Assembly: GCA_943331295.2 (NCBI GenBank)
Contig: CALQLA020000027.1
Span: 1-64,000 of the forward strand
Source: Bordetella parapertussis
Lineage (GTDB): Bacteria > Pseudomonadota > Gammaproteobacteria > Burkholderiales > Casimicrobiaceae
Length of the DNA stretch: 64,000 nt
Direction: 5' to 3'
The translations under genes and the position numbers were made by a program. This document shows, piece by piece, positions 57,174 to 64,000 of the stretch (its first letter is position 1; every line of letters starts with the position of its first letter). The notes under the pieces are model-generated. The model was not told where the DNA came from and searched no databases. It saw only the letters and a list, made by a program, of their open reading frames with translations.

Positions 57174-58427
57174 ATGACCACACCCACCACACTGATCCGC
57201 GGCGGCATCGTGCTCACGGGCACGAAGCTCGTCCCCCGCGAACGCCTCGGCGTCGTGGTCGAGAACGGCAGGATCGCGAAAGTGGCGCCGGAGCGCGGCA
57301 TCAAGATGGGCAAGGCGTGGCGCGTGGTCGACGCCGACGGGCACACGGTGATCCCCGGGCTGATCGACGCCCACGTGCACTTCTTCGGCAGCCGCAGCGC
57401 CGACCCGATGATGTGGTCGATCGAGCCGCACATGCTGAACTGCGCCCGCGCGGTGTCGGACGCGCGCAAGCTGCTCGACCACGGCTTCACCACGGTGCGC
57501 GACCTCGGCTCCCGGAACGGCGTGGCGATCAAGCGCGCCGTCGACGAGGGCTCGATCCTCGGGCCGCGCACGGTGCCGGCTCACTTCGGATTGAGCATGA
57601 CCTGCGGCCACGGCGACGTGCACAACCTGCCGTCGGAATGGCTGTGCGGGTGCTCGTCGATGGCCTTCGTCGTCGACGGCCCGGACAACATCAGGAAGGC
57701 GGTCCGCCAGTCGGTGCGCGACGGCGCCGACGTCGTCAAGATCTGGACCTCCGGCGGCACGATGTCCGAGCGCGACAGCCTCGAGGACCAGCATTTCAGC
57801 GACGAGGAGATCCAGACCGCCGTGTCCGAGGCGCACGCGCTGCGGCGCAAGATCGCGTCGCACGCGGAGGGGCTGCTCGGCGCGCGCGCGTCGATCAAGG
57901 CCGGCGTCGACTCGATCGAGCACGGTTTCCACCTCGACGAGGCGGCGTGCGCCGAGATGAAGCGGCAGGGCACGTACCTCGTGCCCACGCTCGCTTTGCT
58001 CGATCGCGTGGTCAACACGCCCGGCGTCCCCGAGTACGCGCGGCGCAAGGCCGAGCCGATGTTCGACCTTCATCTCAAGTCGTTCCGGCTGGCGATGGAA
58101 ATGGGCGTGCCGATCGGCTCGGGGTCCGACGCGTTCTCCGATCCCGTCACGCCGTTCGGCAAGTACAACAGCCACGAGATCGAGTTGCAGGAGCAGGCGG
58201 GGATGCCGCCGCTCGGGGCGCTGCGCGCGGCGACGTCGTCGAACGCCGACCTGCTGGGGCTGTCCGCCGACCTCGGCAGCCTCGACGCCGGGAAGCTGGC
58301 CGACATCGTCGTCGTCAAGGGCGACCTGACGAAGAGCGTGAAGCCCGTCGCCGATTCGGACAACATCTCGGCCGTGATGCAGGGCGGCCGGCTGATCCCG
58401 CGGCTGAAGAACTGCCTGGCGTACTGA
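57174..58427 (+). CDS. Metal-dependent amidohydrolase (imidazolonepropionase/prolidase-like)
   Basis: 417-residue amidohydrolase-superfamily enzyme. N-terminal beta sandwich (LIRGGIVLTG), then the metal pair IPGLIDAHVHFFG, a probable Lys ligand in VVKIWTSGG, His ligands in KIASHAEG and SIEHGFHLD, and the final Asp in IGSGSDAF. It resembles the group that cleaves cyclic amides or Xaa-Pro-type peptides. As the first gene of a degradation cluster it may open a ring or an amide of the upstream substrate; the substrate is unknown. Confidence 0.85.
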   Translation: MTTPTTLIRGGIVLTGTKLVPRERLGVVVENGRIAKVAPERGIKMGKAWRVVDADGHTVIPGLIDAHVHFFGSRSADPMMWSIEPHMLNCARAVSDARKLLDHGFTTVRDLGSRNGVAIKRAVDEGSILGPRTVPAHFGLSMTCGHGDVHNLPSEWLCGCSSMAFVVDGPDNIRKAVRQSVRDGADVVKIWTSGGTMSERDSLEDQHFSDEEIQTAVSEAHALRRKIASHAEGLLGARASIKAGVDSIEHGFHLDEAACAEMKRQGTYLVPTLALLDRVVNTPGVPEYARRKAEPMFDLHLKSFRLAMEMGVPIGSGSDAFSDPVTPFGKYNSHEIELQEQAGMPPLGALRAATSSNADLLGLSADLGSLDAGKLADIVVVKGDLTKSVKPVADSDNISAVMQGGRLIPRLKNCLAY

Positions 58428-58481
58428 TCGCCGCGTGATCCGGATGCCTGCGCCGCGCATCGCATTCGCGCGGGCGCGCCG

Positions 58482-59777
58482 ATGAACGCCGCGCACCCGC
58501 CGCGCCGGACCGACGTCGTGATCGTCGGCGGCGGCATCGTCGGCTGCGCGACCGCGTACTACCTCGCCCGACGCGGCCGGACCGTGCAGATCCTCGAGCG
58601 CGGACTGGTCGGCAGCGAGCAGTCGAGCCGCGCGTGGGGGCTGCTGCGGCAGCAGGGCCGCCACGACGCCGAGACGCCGCTCGCGGCGGAAGCCGCGCGA
58701 ATGTGGCCGGGGCTGCCGCAGGAGCTCGGCGCCGACATCGAGCTGGTGCAGCGGGGCATCCTGCTGCCGGCGGAGTCCGAAGCCGATGAAGCGCGGATGG
58801 TCGACGGCGAACGCGCGTCGCGCGCCCACGGCGTCGATTCGCGGCTGCTGGGGCCGGCGGCGGTCGCGAGCCTCATTCCCGACCTCGGCGGCGCGTGGCG
58901 CGCGGGGCTCTTCACGCCGGGCGACGGCCATGTCGAGCCGGTCAAGGCGACGCGCGCGTACGCGGCGGCGGCGCGGCGGCTCGGCGTGCGCATCGAGGAG
59001 GGCACGCCGGCGTGCGGCATCGAGACCACCGGCGGCGCTGCCACCGGCGTCGTCACGGCGCAGGGCATATACCGTGGCGACGCGATCCTGTGCGCGGCGG
59101 GCGTCGGCGCGGCCGAACTCTCGCGCACGCTCGGGCTTGCGCTGCCCATCGAGATCGTCCGGGCGCCGGTGTCGCAGACGCACCCGGCACGCCGGACGAC
59201 GGACATCGCCGTGTGGGCGCCGCACGCGGCGTTCCGGCCCCGCGCCGACGGCACGTACTACCTCGGCAACGGCTACCGCGGCATCGACGCCGAGTACGAT
59301 TTCACGCCGGATATGTTCCGGCACCTGCGGCACTTCCTGCCGACGTACGCGGCACACCGCGACATCCTCCGGCTGCACCTCGGCCGGCCGTTTCTCGAGG
59401 CGATGCGGCGCCGGGTGCGCCCGGATGCGCGCTTCGCACCGTGGTCGGAGCCCGCCGTCAACGCGCGGCTGGTGGCGGCGTACGAGCGGGGCGCGTACGA
59501 CCTGCTGCCGCACCTCGCGGCGCGCGGTATCGCGCGCAGCTGGGCCGGCCGCATCGACGCCACGCCCGACCTCATCCCGATCCTCGGCCGCGCGCCGGGA
59601 ATCGACCGCTACTACGTCGCCGCCGGCTTCAACGGGCACGGTCTCGCGCTGTCGCCGGCCGTGGCGCGGCTCCTGTGCGAACTGATCGTCGACGGCCGGC
59701 CTTCGCTCGAGCTCCACCGCTTCCGGATCGAGCGGTTCGCCGAAGGCCGGCTCGAGCGCGCGGGCGGCGCGCTGTAG
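58482..59777 (+). CDS. FAD-dependent amine/amino acid oxidoreductase (DadA-like)
   Basis: 431 residues. Dinucleotide-binding VIVGGGIVGCATAYYLARRG at the N-terminus, a DAO-type fold, and the C-terminal FAD loop YYVAAGFNGHGLALSPAVARLL. Related to D-amino acid dehydrogenases and N-methyl amino acid oxidases. It sits 54 bp after the amidohydrolase gene, same strand. Likely oxidises a secondary amine or cyclic imine intermediate, but this is inference. Confidence 0.85.
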   Translation: MNAAHPPRRTDVVIVGGGIVGCATAYYLARRGRTVQILERGLVGSEQSSRAWGLLRQQGRHDAETPLAAEAARMWPGLPQELGADIELVQRGILLPAESEADEARMVDGERASRAHGVDSRLLGPAAVASLIPDLGGAWRAGLFTPGDGHVEPVKATRAYAAAARRLGVRIEEGTPACGIETTGGAATGVVTAQGIYRGDAILCAAGVGAAELSRTLGLALPIEIVRAPVSQTHPARRTTDIAVWAPHAAFRPRADGTYYLGNGYRGIDAEYDFTPDMFRHLRHFLPTYAAHRDILRLHLGRPFLEAMRRRVRPDARFAPWSEPAVNARLVAAYERGAYDLLPHLAARGIARSWAGRIDATPDLIPILGRAPGIDRYYVAAGFNGHGLALSPAVARLLCELIVDGRPSLELHRFRIERFAEGRLERAGGAL

Positions 59778-59850
59778 TCGCGGCGCTTCCCGGCCCCTTC
59801 CCGCAGCGACGAGTCGCGGGCCGCGCGACGGGCCGTCCGCTCGCCGCCGC

Positions 59851-59879
59851 TTGACCTCGCGGCAAAGAATATTTACTTT
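59851..59879 (+). promoter_or_regulatory. Sigma-70 type promoter of the Rieske-NicX operon
   Basis: TTGACC (59851-59856) and TACTTT (59874-59879) with a 17-bp spacer, about 40 bases from the predicted start to the ATG. Confidence 0.6.
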
Positions 59880-59886
59880 GTCGACA
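59879..59886. promoter_or_regulatory. Candidate GntR operator at the start site of the Rieske operon
   Basis: TGTCGACA is a perfect 8-bp palindrome inside TTTGTCGACATT, close to the NGTNNACN pattern of FCD-type GntR regulators. It begins at the last base of the -10 and covers the predicted RNA start, so binding would block transcription. The likely regulator is encoded at 63140-63874. Confidence 0.4.
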
Positions 59887-59926
59887 TTCGCGGGCCGCAC
59901 AGGCCCGCGTCGACGGCGAGGCAGGC

Positions 59927-61126
59927 ATGAGCGACGACGCACCCGATTCGCGATTCATCCCCATCCGTTCCGCACCGGCATTCACCGCCGCGGAGCTCGC
60001 GCCGACGCGCGCGCCGCTCGACGAGGCGCTGCACCTCCCCGCGCGCTTCTACACGTCCGAGGACATCCTCGCGCTGGAAAAGGAACGCCTGTTCTTCAAG
60101 GACTGGCTGGTCGTAGGCCGGGTCGAGGAGTTTCCGAAGCCCGGCGATTACCGGGCGATCGACCTCCTCGGCGAGCCGGTCGTGATCTGCCGCAACAAGG
60201 CCGGCGAGCTCCGCGCGTTCGCCAACATCTGCCGGCACCGCGGCGTGGCGCTGGTCAGCGGCGAAGGCAACGCGCGCGGCTTCGCCTGCCCGTACCACGC
60301 GTGGGCCTACGACCTCGACGGTCGCCTGATCGCGGCATCGCGGCCGCAGGGACTCGCGCATTTCGACACCGCGAACTGCCGGCTGCCGCCGATCCGGCTC
60401 GACACCTGGGGCGGCTTCATCTTCATCTCGTTCGACCCGGACGGCCCGAGCCTCGCCGACTACCTCGACGCCGACGACTACCGCGCCGCCGCGGCGTACC
60501 TGAAGTCCGAGGAGATGATGCTGGTCGACACGTACACCTACGAGATCGACTGCAACTGGAAGCTCATCCCCGAGAACCTCGCCGACGTCTATCACGTCGA
60601 GATCATCCACCGGAGCACCTTCGGCGGCGCGACCTACGACACGACCAAGGCGCTCGCCGAACTCACGCTGACCAAATACGGCTGGCACAAGGAATACGTG
60701 AGCGGCACGATGGCGCCCGACGCGGAGCTGCTGTTCGGCCCCGCGCCCTGGCTGGCGGAGCACGAGAAGGGCGCGCTGTTCGCCTACTCCGCGTTCCTCC
60801 GCCCGAATTTCTACCTGTTTGCCCGGGCCGACATGGTGCAGCCGTGGGTCGCTTACCCGCTGTCGGCAACCCGCACGCGGGTGACCGGCTGGACCTGCAT
60901 CCCGAAGGTCTTCGCGGGCAAGCCCGGCTTCGCCGACAAGGTGGCGATCATGGCGCGGTTCGCGCGGCGGTTCGGCGACGAGGACGCGGCGCTGATGCGC
61001 GCAATGCAGAAGGGCCTCGGCTCGCGCTATTTCGAGCGCGGGCCGATGCACAAGCTGGAGGCGATGATCCACCACCGGATCAACCGCTACCTCGACGCGC
61101 TGGAAGGCGCCGGCGAGGCGCGCTGA
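59927..61126 (+). CDS. Rieske aromatic ring-hydroxylating oxygenase, catalytic subunit
   Basis: 399 residues. Rieske [2Fe-2S] ligands Cys102 and His104 (CRHRG) and Cys121 and His124 (CPYHAWAYDLDG), then the mononuclear iron site in ENLADVYHVEIIH with bridging Asp220 and ligands His223 and His228. Typical length for a terminal oxygenase alpha subunit of the GcoA-unrelated, Rieske type that works without a beta subunit. No ferredoxin or reductase gene is in the window, so electrons come from a partner elsewhere. First gene after the promoter; followed by the NicX-like gene. Confidence 0.9.
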   Translation: MSDDAPDSRFIPIRSAPAFTAAELAPTRAPLDEALHLPARFYTSEDILALEKERLFFKDWLVVGRVEEFPKPGDYRAIDLLGEPVVICRNKAGELRAFANICRHRGVALVSGEGNARGFACPYHAWAYDLDGRLIAASRPQGLAHFDTANCRLPPIRLDTWGGFIFISFDPDGPSLADYLDADDYRAAAAYLKSEEMMLVDTYTYEIDCNWKLIPENLADVYHVEIIHRSTFGGATYDTTKALAELTLTKYGWHKEYVSGTMAPDAELLFGPAPWLAEHEKGALFAYSAFLRPNFYLFARADMVQPWVAYPLSATRTRVTGWTCIPKVFAGKPGFADKVAIMARFARRFGDEDAALMRAMQKGLGSRYFERGPMHKLEAMIHHRINRYLDALEGAGEAR

Positions 61127-61178
61127 CGGCGCCAGCCGCCCAAGCGCATCCGGACCGCAAGGCACCAGGAGGACACGC

Positions 61179-62177
61179 ATGCATGTCGATATGAAACTGC
61201 TCGATGCCTGGAGCCGGGTGCTGGTGCTGTGCGGTGTCGGCGCCGGCAGCGGCGTGCTGCTGCTGAAGGGCGCCATCGCCTACGAAGCCAATGTCACGAC
61301 CGCGCGGCTCGCCGCCGCGCAGCTCGGCGCGCGGGTGATGCAGGTCGAGCTCGATCACTATGCCGCATCCTCCGGCGGCGCGCTGGCCGGCAACCGCGCG
61401 GCGATCGCGGCGATGAAGGAAGCCGACCTCGTCGTCGACATGATGGGGATGGACCGCGGCACCGAGCAGTTCGAGATCCTCGCGGCCGGCACGCGGATCC
61501 TGCTCGTCAAGGAGCCGCCGGCGACGCTGGTCCGGCTCGTCCCGACGGTCGAGGACAAGGCGCGGGTGCTGGCCGCGACGGCGCGGCTCGCCGCCGCGCG
61601 CGCGATGACGATCGTCTCGAAGCACGGCACCGATCTCGCCGTGACGCTCGGCGAGTACCCCTGCCTCACGCAGTACGGCTACGCCGACGAACCGGGGCGC
61701 TGGGACCACTGGCCCGGCGCCTTCGTCGCCACGTGGCCGAACGAGCGCTCGGCCAACGGCCGCGTCGTGCTGGCCCCGGGCGACGCGATCCTGCCGTTCA
61801 AGCAGTACGTCCGGTCGGAGGTCGTGCTGGAAATCGAGGCCGGCTACGTCCGGTCGATCGCCGGCGGCTTCGACGCGCGGTACCTGCGCGAGTACATGGC
61901 GAAGTTCGGCGATCCCGAGGGCTACGCGGTGTCGCACCTGGGCTGGGGCCTGTGCCCGCGCGCGCACTGGACGGCGCTCGGCACGACGGACCGGCAGGAG
62001 ACCAACGGCATGGAGTCGCGCGCGTTCGCCGGCAACTTCATGTTCTCGACGGGGCCCAACGCCGAGGCCGGCGGCTCGCGCCACACGCCCTGCCATCTCG
62101 ACATCCCGATGCAGGACTGCACCGTCGCGCTCGACGGCGAGCCCGTCGTCGTGGCCGGCGCGCTCGTGCATGGCTGA
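61179..62177 (+). CDS. nicX: NicX-like 2,5-dihydroxypyridine 5,6-dioxygenase
   Basis: Extradiol-type Fe(II) enzyme that opens 2,5-dihydroxypyridine to N-formylmaleamate, with an M29-peptidase-like fold. The 332-residue protein has YADEPGRWDHWPGAF, TWPNERSANG and ILPFKQYVR, all strongly like Pseudomonas putida NicX. The residues at the three reported NicX iron ligands (His265, His318, Asp320) are kept here as His253 (VSHLGWGL), His306 and Asp308 (PCHLDIP), at one constant offset of 12. The alpha/beta hydrolase gene overlaps its end by eight bases. Confidence 0.85.
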   Translation: MHVDMKLLDAWSRVLVLCGVGAGSGVLLLKGAIAYEANVTTARLAAAQLGARVMQVELDHYAASSGGALAGNRAAIAAMKEADLVVDMMGMDRGTEQFEILAAGTRILLVKEPPATLVRLVPTVEDKARVLAATARLAAARAMTIVSKHGTDLAVTLGEYPCLTQYGYADEPGRWDHWPGAFVATWPNERSANGRVVLAPGDAILPFKQYVRSEVVLEIEAGYVRSIAGGFDARYLREYMAKFGDPEGYAVSHLGWGLCPRAHWTALGTTDRQETNGMESRAFAGNFMFSTGPNAEAGGSRHTPCHLDIPMQDCTVALDGEPVVVAGALVHG

Positions 62178-63096
62178 CGTGGGCGCGGCAACGGTCTTCC
62201 GCCAGTACGACCAGGCGGCGCTCGACGCCGAGTACGACAACCAGGCGAAGATAGGCGCGGAGGCCTTCCGCGCGTTTCGCGCGCGCTGTGCGGAAGGCAA
62301 CGAGCGCGCGCGGCAGGAACTCGCAGGGCACCTCGACGTCGCGTACGGGACGGGGCCGGCCGAGACGCTCGACATCTTCACGGCCGGCGGCGCGGGGCCG
62401 GCGCCGGTCGAGGTGTTCTTCCATGGCGGCTACTGGCGGATGCAGGACAAGCGCGACTTCAGCTATGTCGCCGCCGGCTTCGTCCCGCACGGGCGCACGA
62501 CGGTGATCGTCGACTACGCGCTGGTGCCATTGGTGACGCTCGACGCGCTGGTCGACCAGTGCCGGCGCGCCGTCGCCTGGGTAGTGCGGCATATCGGCGA
62601 CTACGGCGGCGATCCCGCGCGCATCGCGCTGTCCGGGCACTCGGCGGGCGGGCACCTCGTCGCGATGCTGCTGGCGACGCGCTGGGCCGGCTACGGCGTC
62701 GCCGATCCGGCGGCGTCGATCGAGTGCGCGACGTCGCTGTCCGGGCTGTTCGACCTGGAGCCGGTCCGCCTCTGCTTCCTCAATGCCACGCTGGGGCTGA
62801 CAACCGAGGTGGCCCGCCGGAACAGCCCGCTCGGGCTCTCGCCCGAGGTCGCGGTGCCGTTCCTGGTCGCGGTCGGCGGCCGCGAGGGTCGCGAGTACCC
62901 GCGCCAGAGCGCCGAATTCGCGCAGGCCTGGGCGACGAAGGGCGTGCCGGCGTCGTTCGAGGTGTTCGACGCCGACGACCATTTCACGATGCGCGAGCAA
63001 CTGGGCCGCCCGGGCAGCCCGGTGGTCGCGCGGCTCATGCGGCAGCGCGACGCGGCGCGGCGCGCGCGGCCTGGCGGCGATGGCCGTGGCCGCTGA
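62170..63096 (+). CDS. Alpha/beta hydrolase, kynurenine-formamidase-like; possible N-formylmaleamate deformylase
   Basis: 308 residues. HGGYW oxyanion motif at 85-89, nucleophile Ser158 in SGHSAGGH, and catalytic His in DADDHFTM near the C-terminus. The sequence looks like bacterial and fungal arylformamidases that hydrolyse N-formyl groups. Directly coupled to the NicX-like gene, it is well placed to remove formate from N-formylmaleamate, the step done by NicD in the nicotinate pathway. Whether it is a true NicD relative or a different branch recruited to the task cannot be settled by eye. Confidence 0.82.
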   Translation: MADVGAATVFRQYDQAALDAEYDNQAKIGAEAFRAFRARCAEGNERARQELAGHLDVAYGTGPAETLDIFTAGGAGPAPVEVFFHGGYWRMQDKRDFSYVAAGFVPHGRTTVIVDYALVPLVTLDALVDQCRRAVAWVVRHIGDYGGDPARIALSGHSAGGHLVAMLLATRWAGYGVADPAASIECATSLSGLFDLEPVRLCFLNATLGLTTEVARRNSPLGLSPEVAVPFLVAVGGREGREYPRQSAEFAQAWATKGVPASFEVFDADDHFTMREQLGRPGSPVVARLMRQRDAARRARPGGDGRGR

Positions 63097-63139
63097 CAGG
63101 CCAGCCCGCCCTCGTGCCGGCGGCCGCGTGCCGGTGCGA

Positions 63140-63874
63140 ATGCTCATGGGCGAAACGCCGCGCGGCGCGGCGGGCAACGGCGGCGCGGTGCCACCGCTGC
63201 CGGCCGTCGACCTGATCCGCGACCGGATCCTCGACCTCACGCTGCAGCCGGGCGCGCGCATCGACGACAAGCTGCTGATGAGCCAGTTCGGGCTCGGCCG
63301 CACGCCGACGCGGGAGGCCTTCAACCGGCTTGCTGCCGAGGGGCTGATCGTCATCCAGCGCAACAAGGGTGCGACGGTGCGGCCGCTCGACATCGCGCAC
63401 GTCGGCCAGTTCTTCGACGCCTATGGCGCCTCCGAGCGGCTGGTCGGATATTTCTGCCGCACGCGCGAGCCCGCGCTCGCCGCCGAGCTCCGCGCGATCG
63501 AGGCGCAGTACGAGCGGGCCGACGCAGGTGGCCGCTACCTCGAGGTCACGCGGCTCAACGCCGAATTCCACGGCCGGCTCGCCCGCGCGTCGGGCAACGA
63601 GTACCTGTGCGACTTTGCCGGCCGGCTCTACAACCACGCGCGGCGGCTGTCGTATTTCATCCACCTCATCCCGGGCGAGGCCAACCGGGACCTGGGGGCG
63701 ATGCAGGAGGCGATCACCGGCCATCACCAGGAGATCATCGCTGCCGTCGAGGCCCACGACAACGACGCGCTGGTGCGCGTGCTGACGCTGCACGCCGGCT
63801 TCTTCCATCACTGGGTGATGGAGGCGATCAGCGTGAACCGCGGGCTTTCCGCGCCGTTGCCGGCGCGGCTTTGA
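63140..63874 (+). CDS. GntR family transcriptional regulator, FCD type
   Basis: 244 residues from this ATG. Winged helix-turn-helix (about 23-85) with LILDLTLQPGARIDD-like start, LMSQFGLGRTPTREAFNRLAAEGLI and KGATVRPLD; then an FCD ligand domain with metal-type residues in LNAEFHGRLARASGN and TGHHQEIIAAV plus a final HAGFFHHW. Alternative starts are 63080 (overlapping the hydrolase gene) and 63146; none has a clear ribosome site. Likely controls the catabolic cluster upstream. Its last eight codons, including the stop, are the first unit of a 30-bp tandem repeat. Confidence 0.88.
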   Translation: MLMGETPRGAAGNGGAVPPLPAVDLIRDRILDLTLQPGARIDDKLLMSQFGLGRTPTREAFNRLAAEGLIVIQRNKGATVRPLDIAHVGQFFDAYGASERLVGYFCRTREPALAAELRAIEAQYERADAGGRYLEVTRLNAEFHGRLARASGNEYLCDFAGRLYNHARRLSYFIHLIPGEANRDLGAMQEAITGHHQEIIAAVEAHDNDALVRVLTLHAGFFHHWVMEAISVNRGLSAPLPARL

Positions 63875-64000
63875 TCACTGGCGCCGTTGCCGGCGCGGCT
63901 TTGATCACTGGCGCCGTTGCCGGCGCGGCTTTGATCACTGGCGCCGTTGCCGGCGCGGCTTTGATCATCGGCGCCGTTGCCGGCGCGGCGTCGATCATCG
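63851..64000. repeat. 30-bp tandem hairpin repeat, five units, running off the window
   Basis: Units start at 63851, 63881, 63911, 63941 and 63971. Each begins GCGCCG TTGC CGGCGC (6-bp stem, 4-nt loop) and ends GGCTTTGATCACTG; the first three units are identical, the fourth ends ATCG instead of ACTG and the fifth has further changes. Every unit carries the GATC tetranucleotide. The first unit encodes the GntR C-terminus and stop. There are no spacers, so it is not a CRISPR array. Confidence 0.95.

Noticed and set aside
63851..64000. CRISPR array
   Set aside because: Repeats follow each other with no unique spacers.

Overview
The window is very GC-rich, almost fully coding DNA from a Gram-negative bacterium, most likely a betaproteobacterium of the Burkholderiales or a close relative. 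Three things point there: the gene order tpiA - secG - tRNA-Leu(GAG) - nuoA to nuoN, a Bug-type (TctC) binding protein with TctBA, and a lipid A aminoarabinose operon in which ArnA is split into two genes. No phage, insertion sequence, rRNA or CRISPR array is visible. The assignment rests on gene order and protein resemblance only.

Layout. 1-7299 (minus strand): arnT, an EmrE-like flippase, arnB, arnC, formyltransferase, decarboxylase and arnD (cut by the left edge), which make and attach L-Ara4N to lipid A. 7571-10178: cysS behind a short leader with a terminator, then a FAH-family hydrolase. 10220-14706: corrinoid adenosyltransferase (minus), then acyl-CoA synthetase, enoyl-CoA hydratase, an orphan LivF-type ATPase and a miniature FAH remnant (plus). 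14770-21439: a complete peptide-type ABC importer followed by an N-formylglutamate amidohydrolase. 21421-24565: a Bug/TctB/TctA tripartite importer behind a GntR-like operator. 24633-41312: tpiA, secG, tRNA-Leu and all fourteen complex I genes. 41404-45725: lutA, lutB, an aminotransferase and lutC (lactate oxidation). 45859-47205: an NhaD/ArsB-type antiporter (minus). 47532-54442: an unusual trio of an Ig-repeat exoprotein, a small exported protein and a zinc phospholipase C/S1-P1-like enzyme. 54459-56973: a REC-HD-GYP regulator (minus) and a DUF4239-type membrane protein. 57174-63874: amidohydrolase, DadA-like oxidoreductase, Rieske oxygenase, NicX-like ring-cleavage dioxygenase, alpha/beta hydrolase and GntR regulator, which look like a catabolic pathway for an N-heterocyclic compound. 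The window ends in a 30-bp tandem hairpin array.

Two dispersed repeat families stand out. Family A is a palindrome with GTAGCCCGGGTT arms, seen seven times. Family B is a GC-rich unit of about 80 bp, often in tandem, whose final hairpin keeps a nearly constant 15-nt loop while the two arms change together from copy to copy. B units sit directly before the start codons of nuoG and nuoI, inside the complex I operon. The best candidates for new biology are the N-heterocycle cluster, the family B hairpins, the cysS leader and the Ig-repeat/zinc-hydrolase trio.
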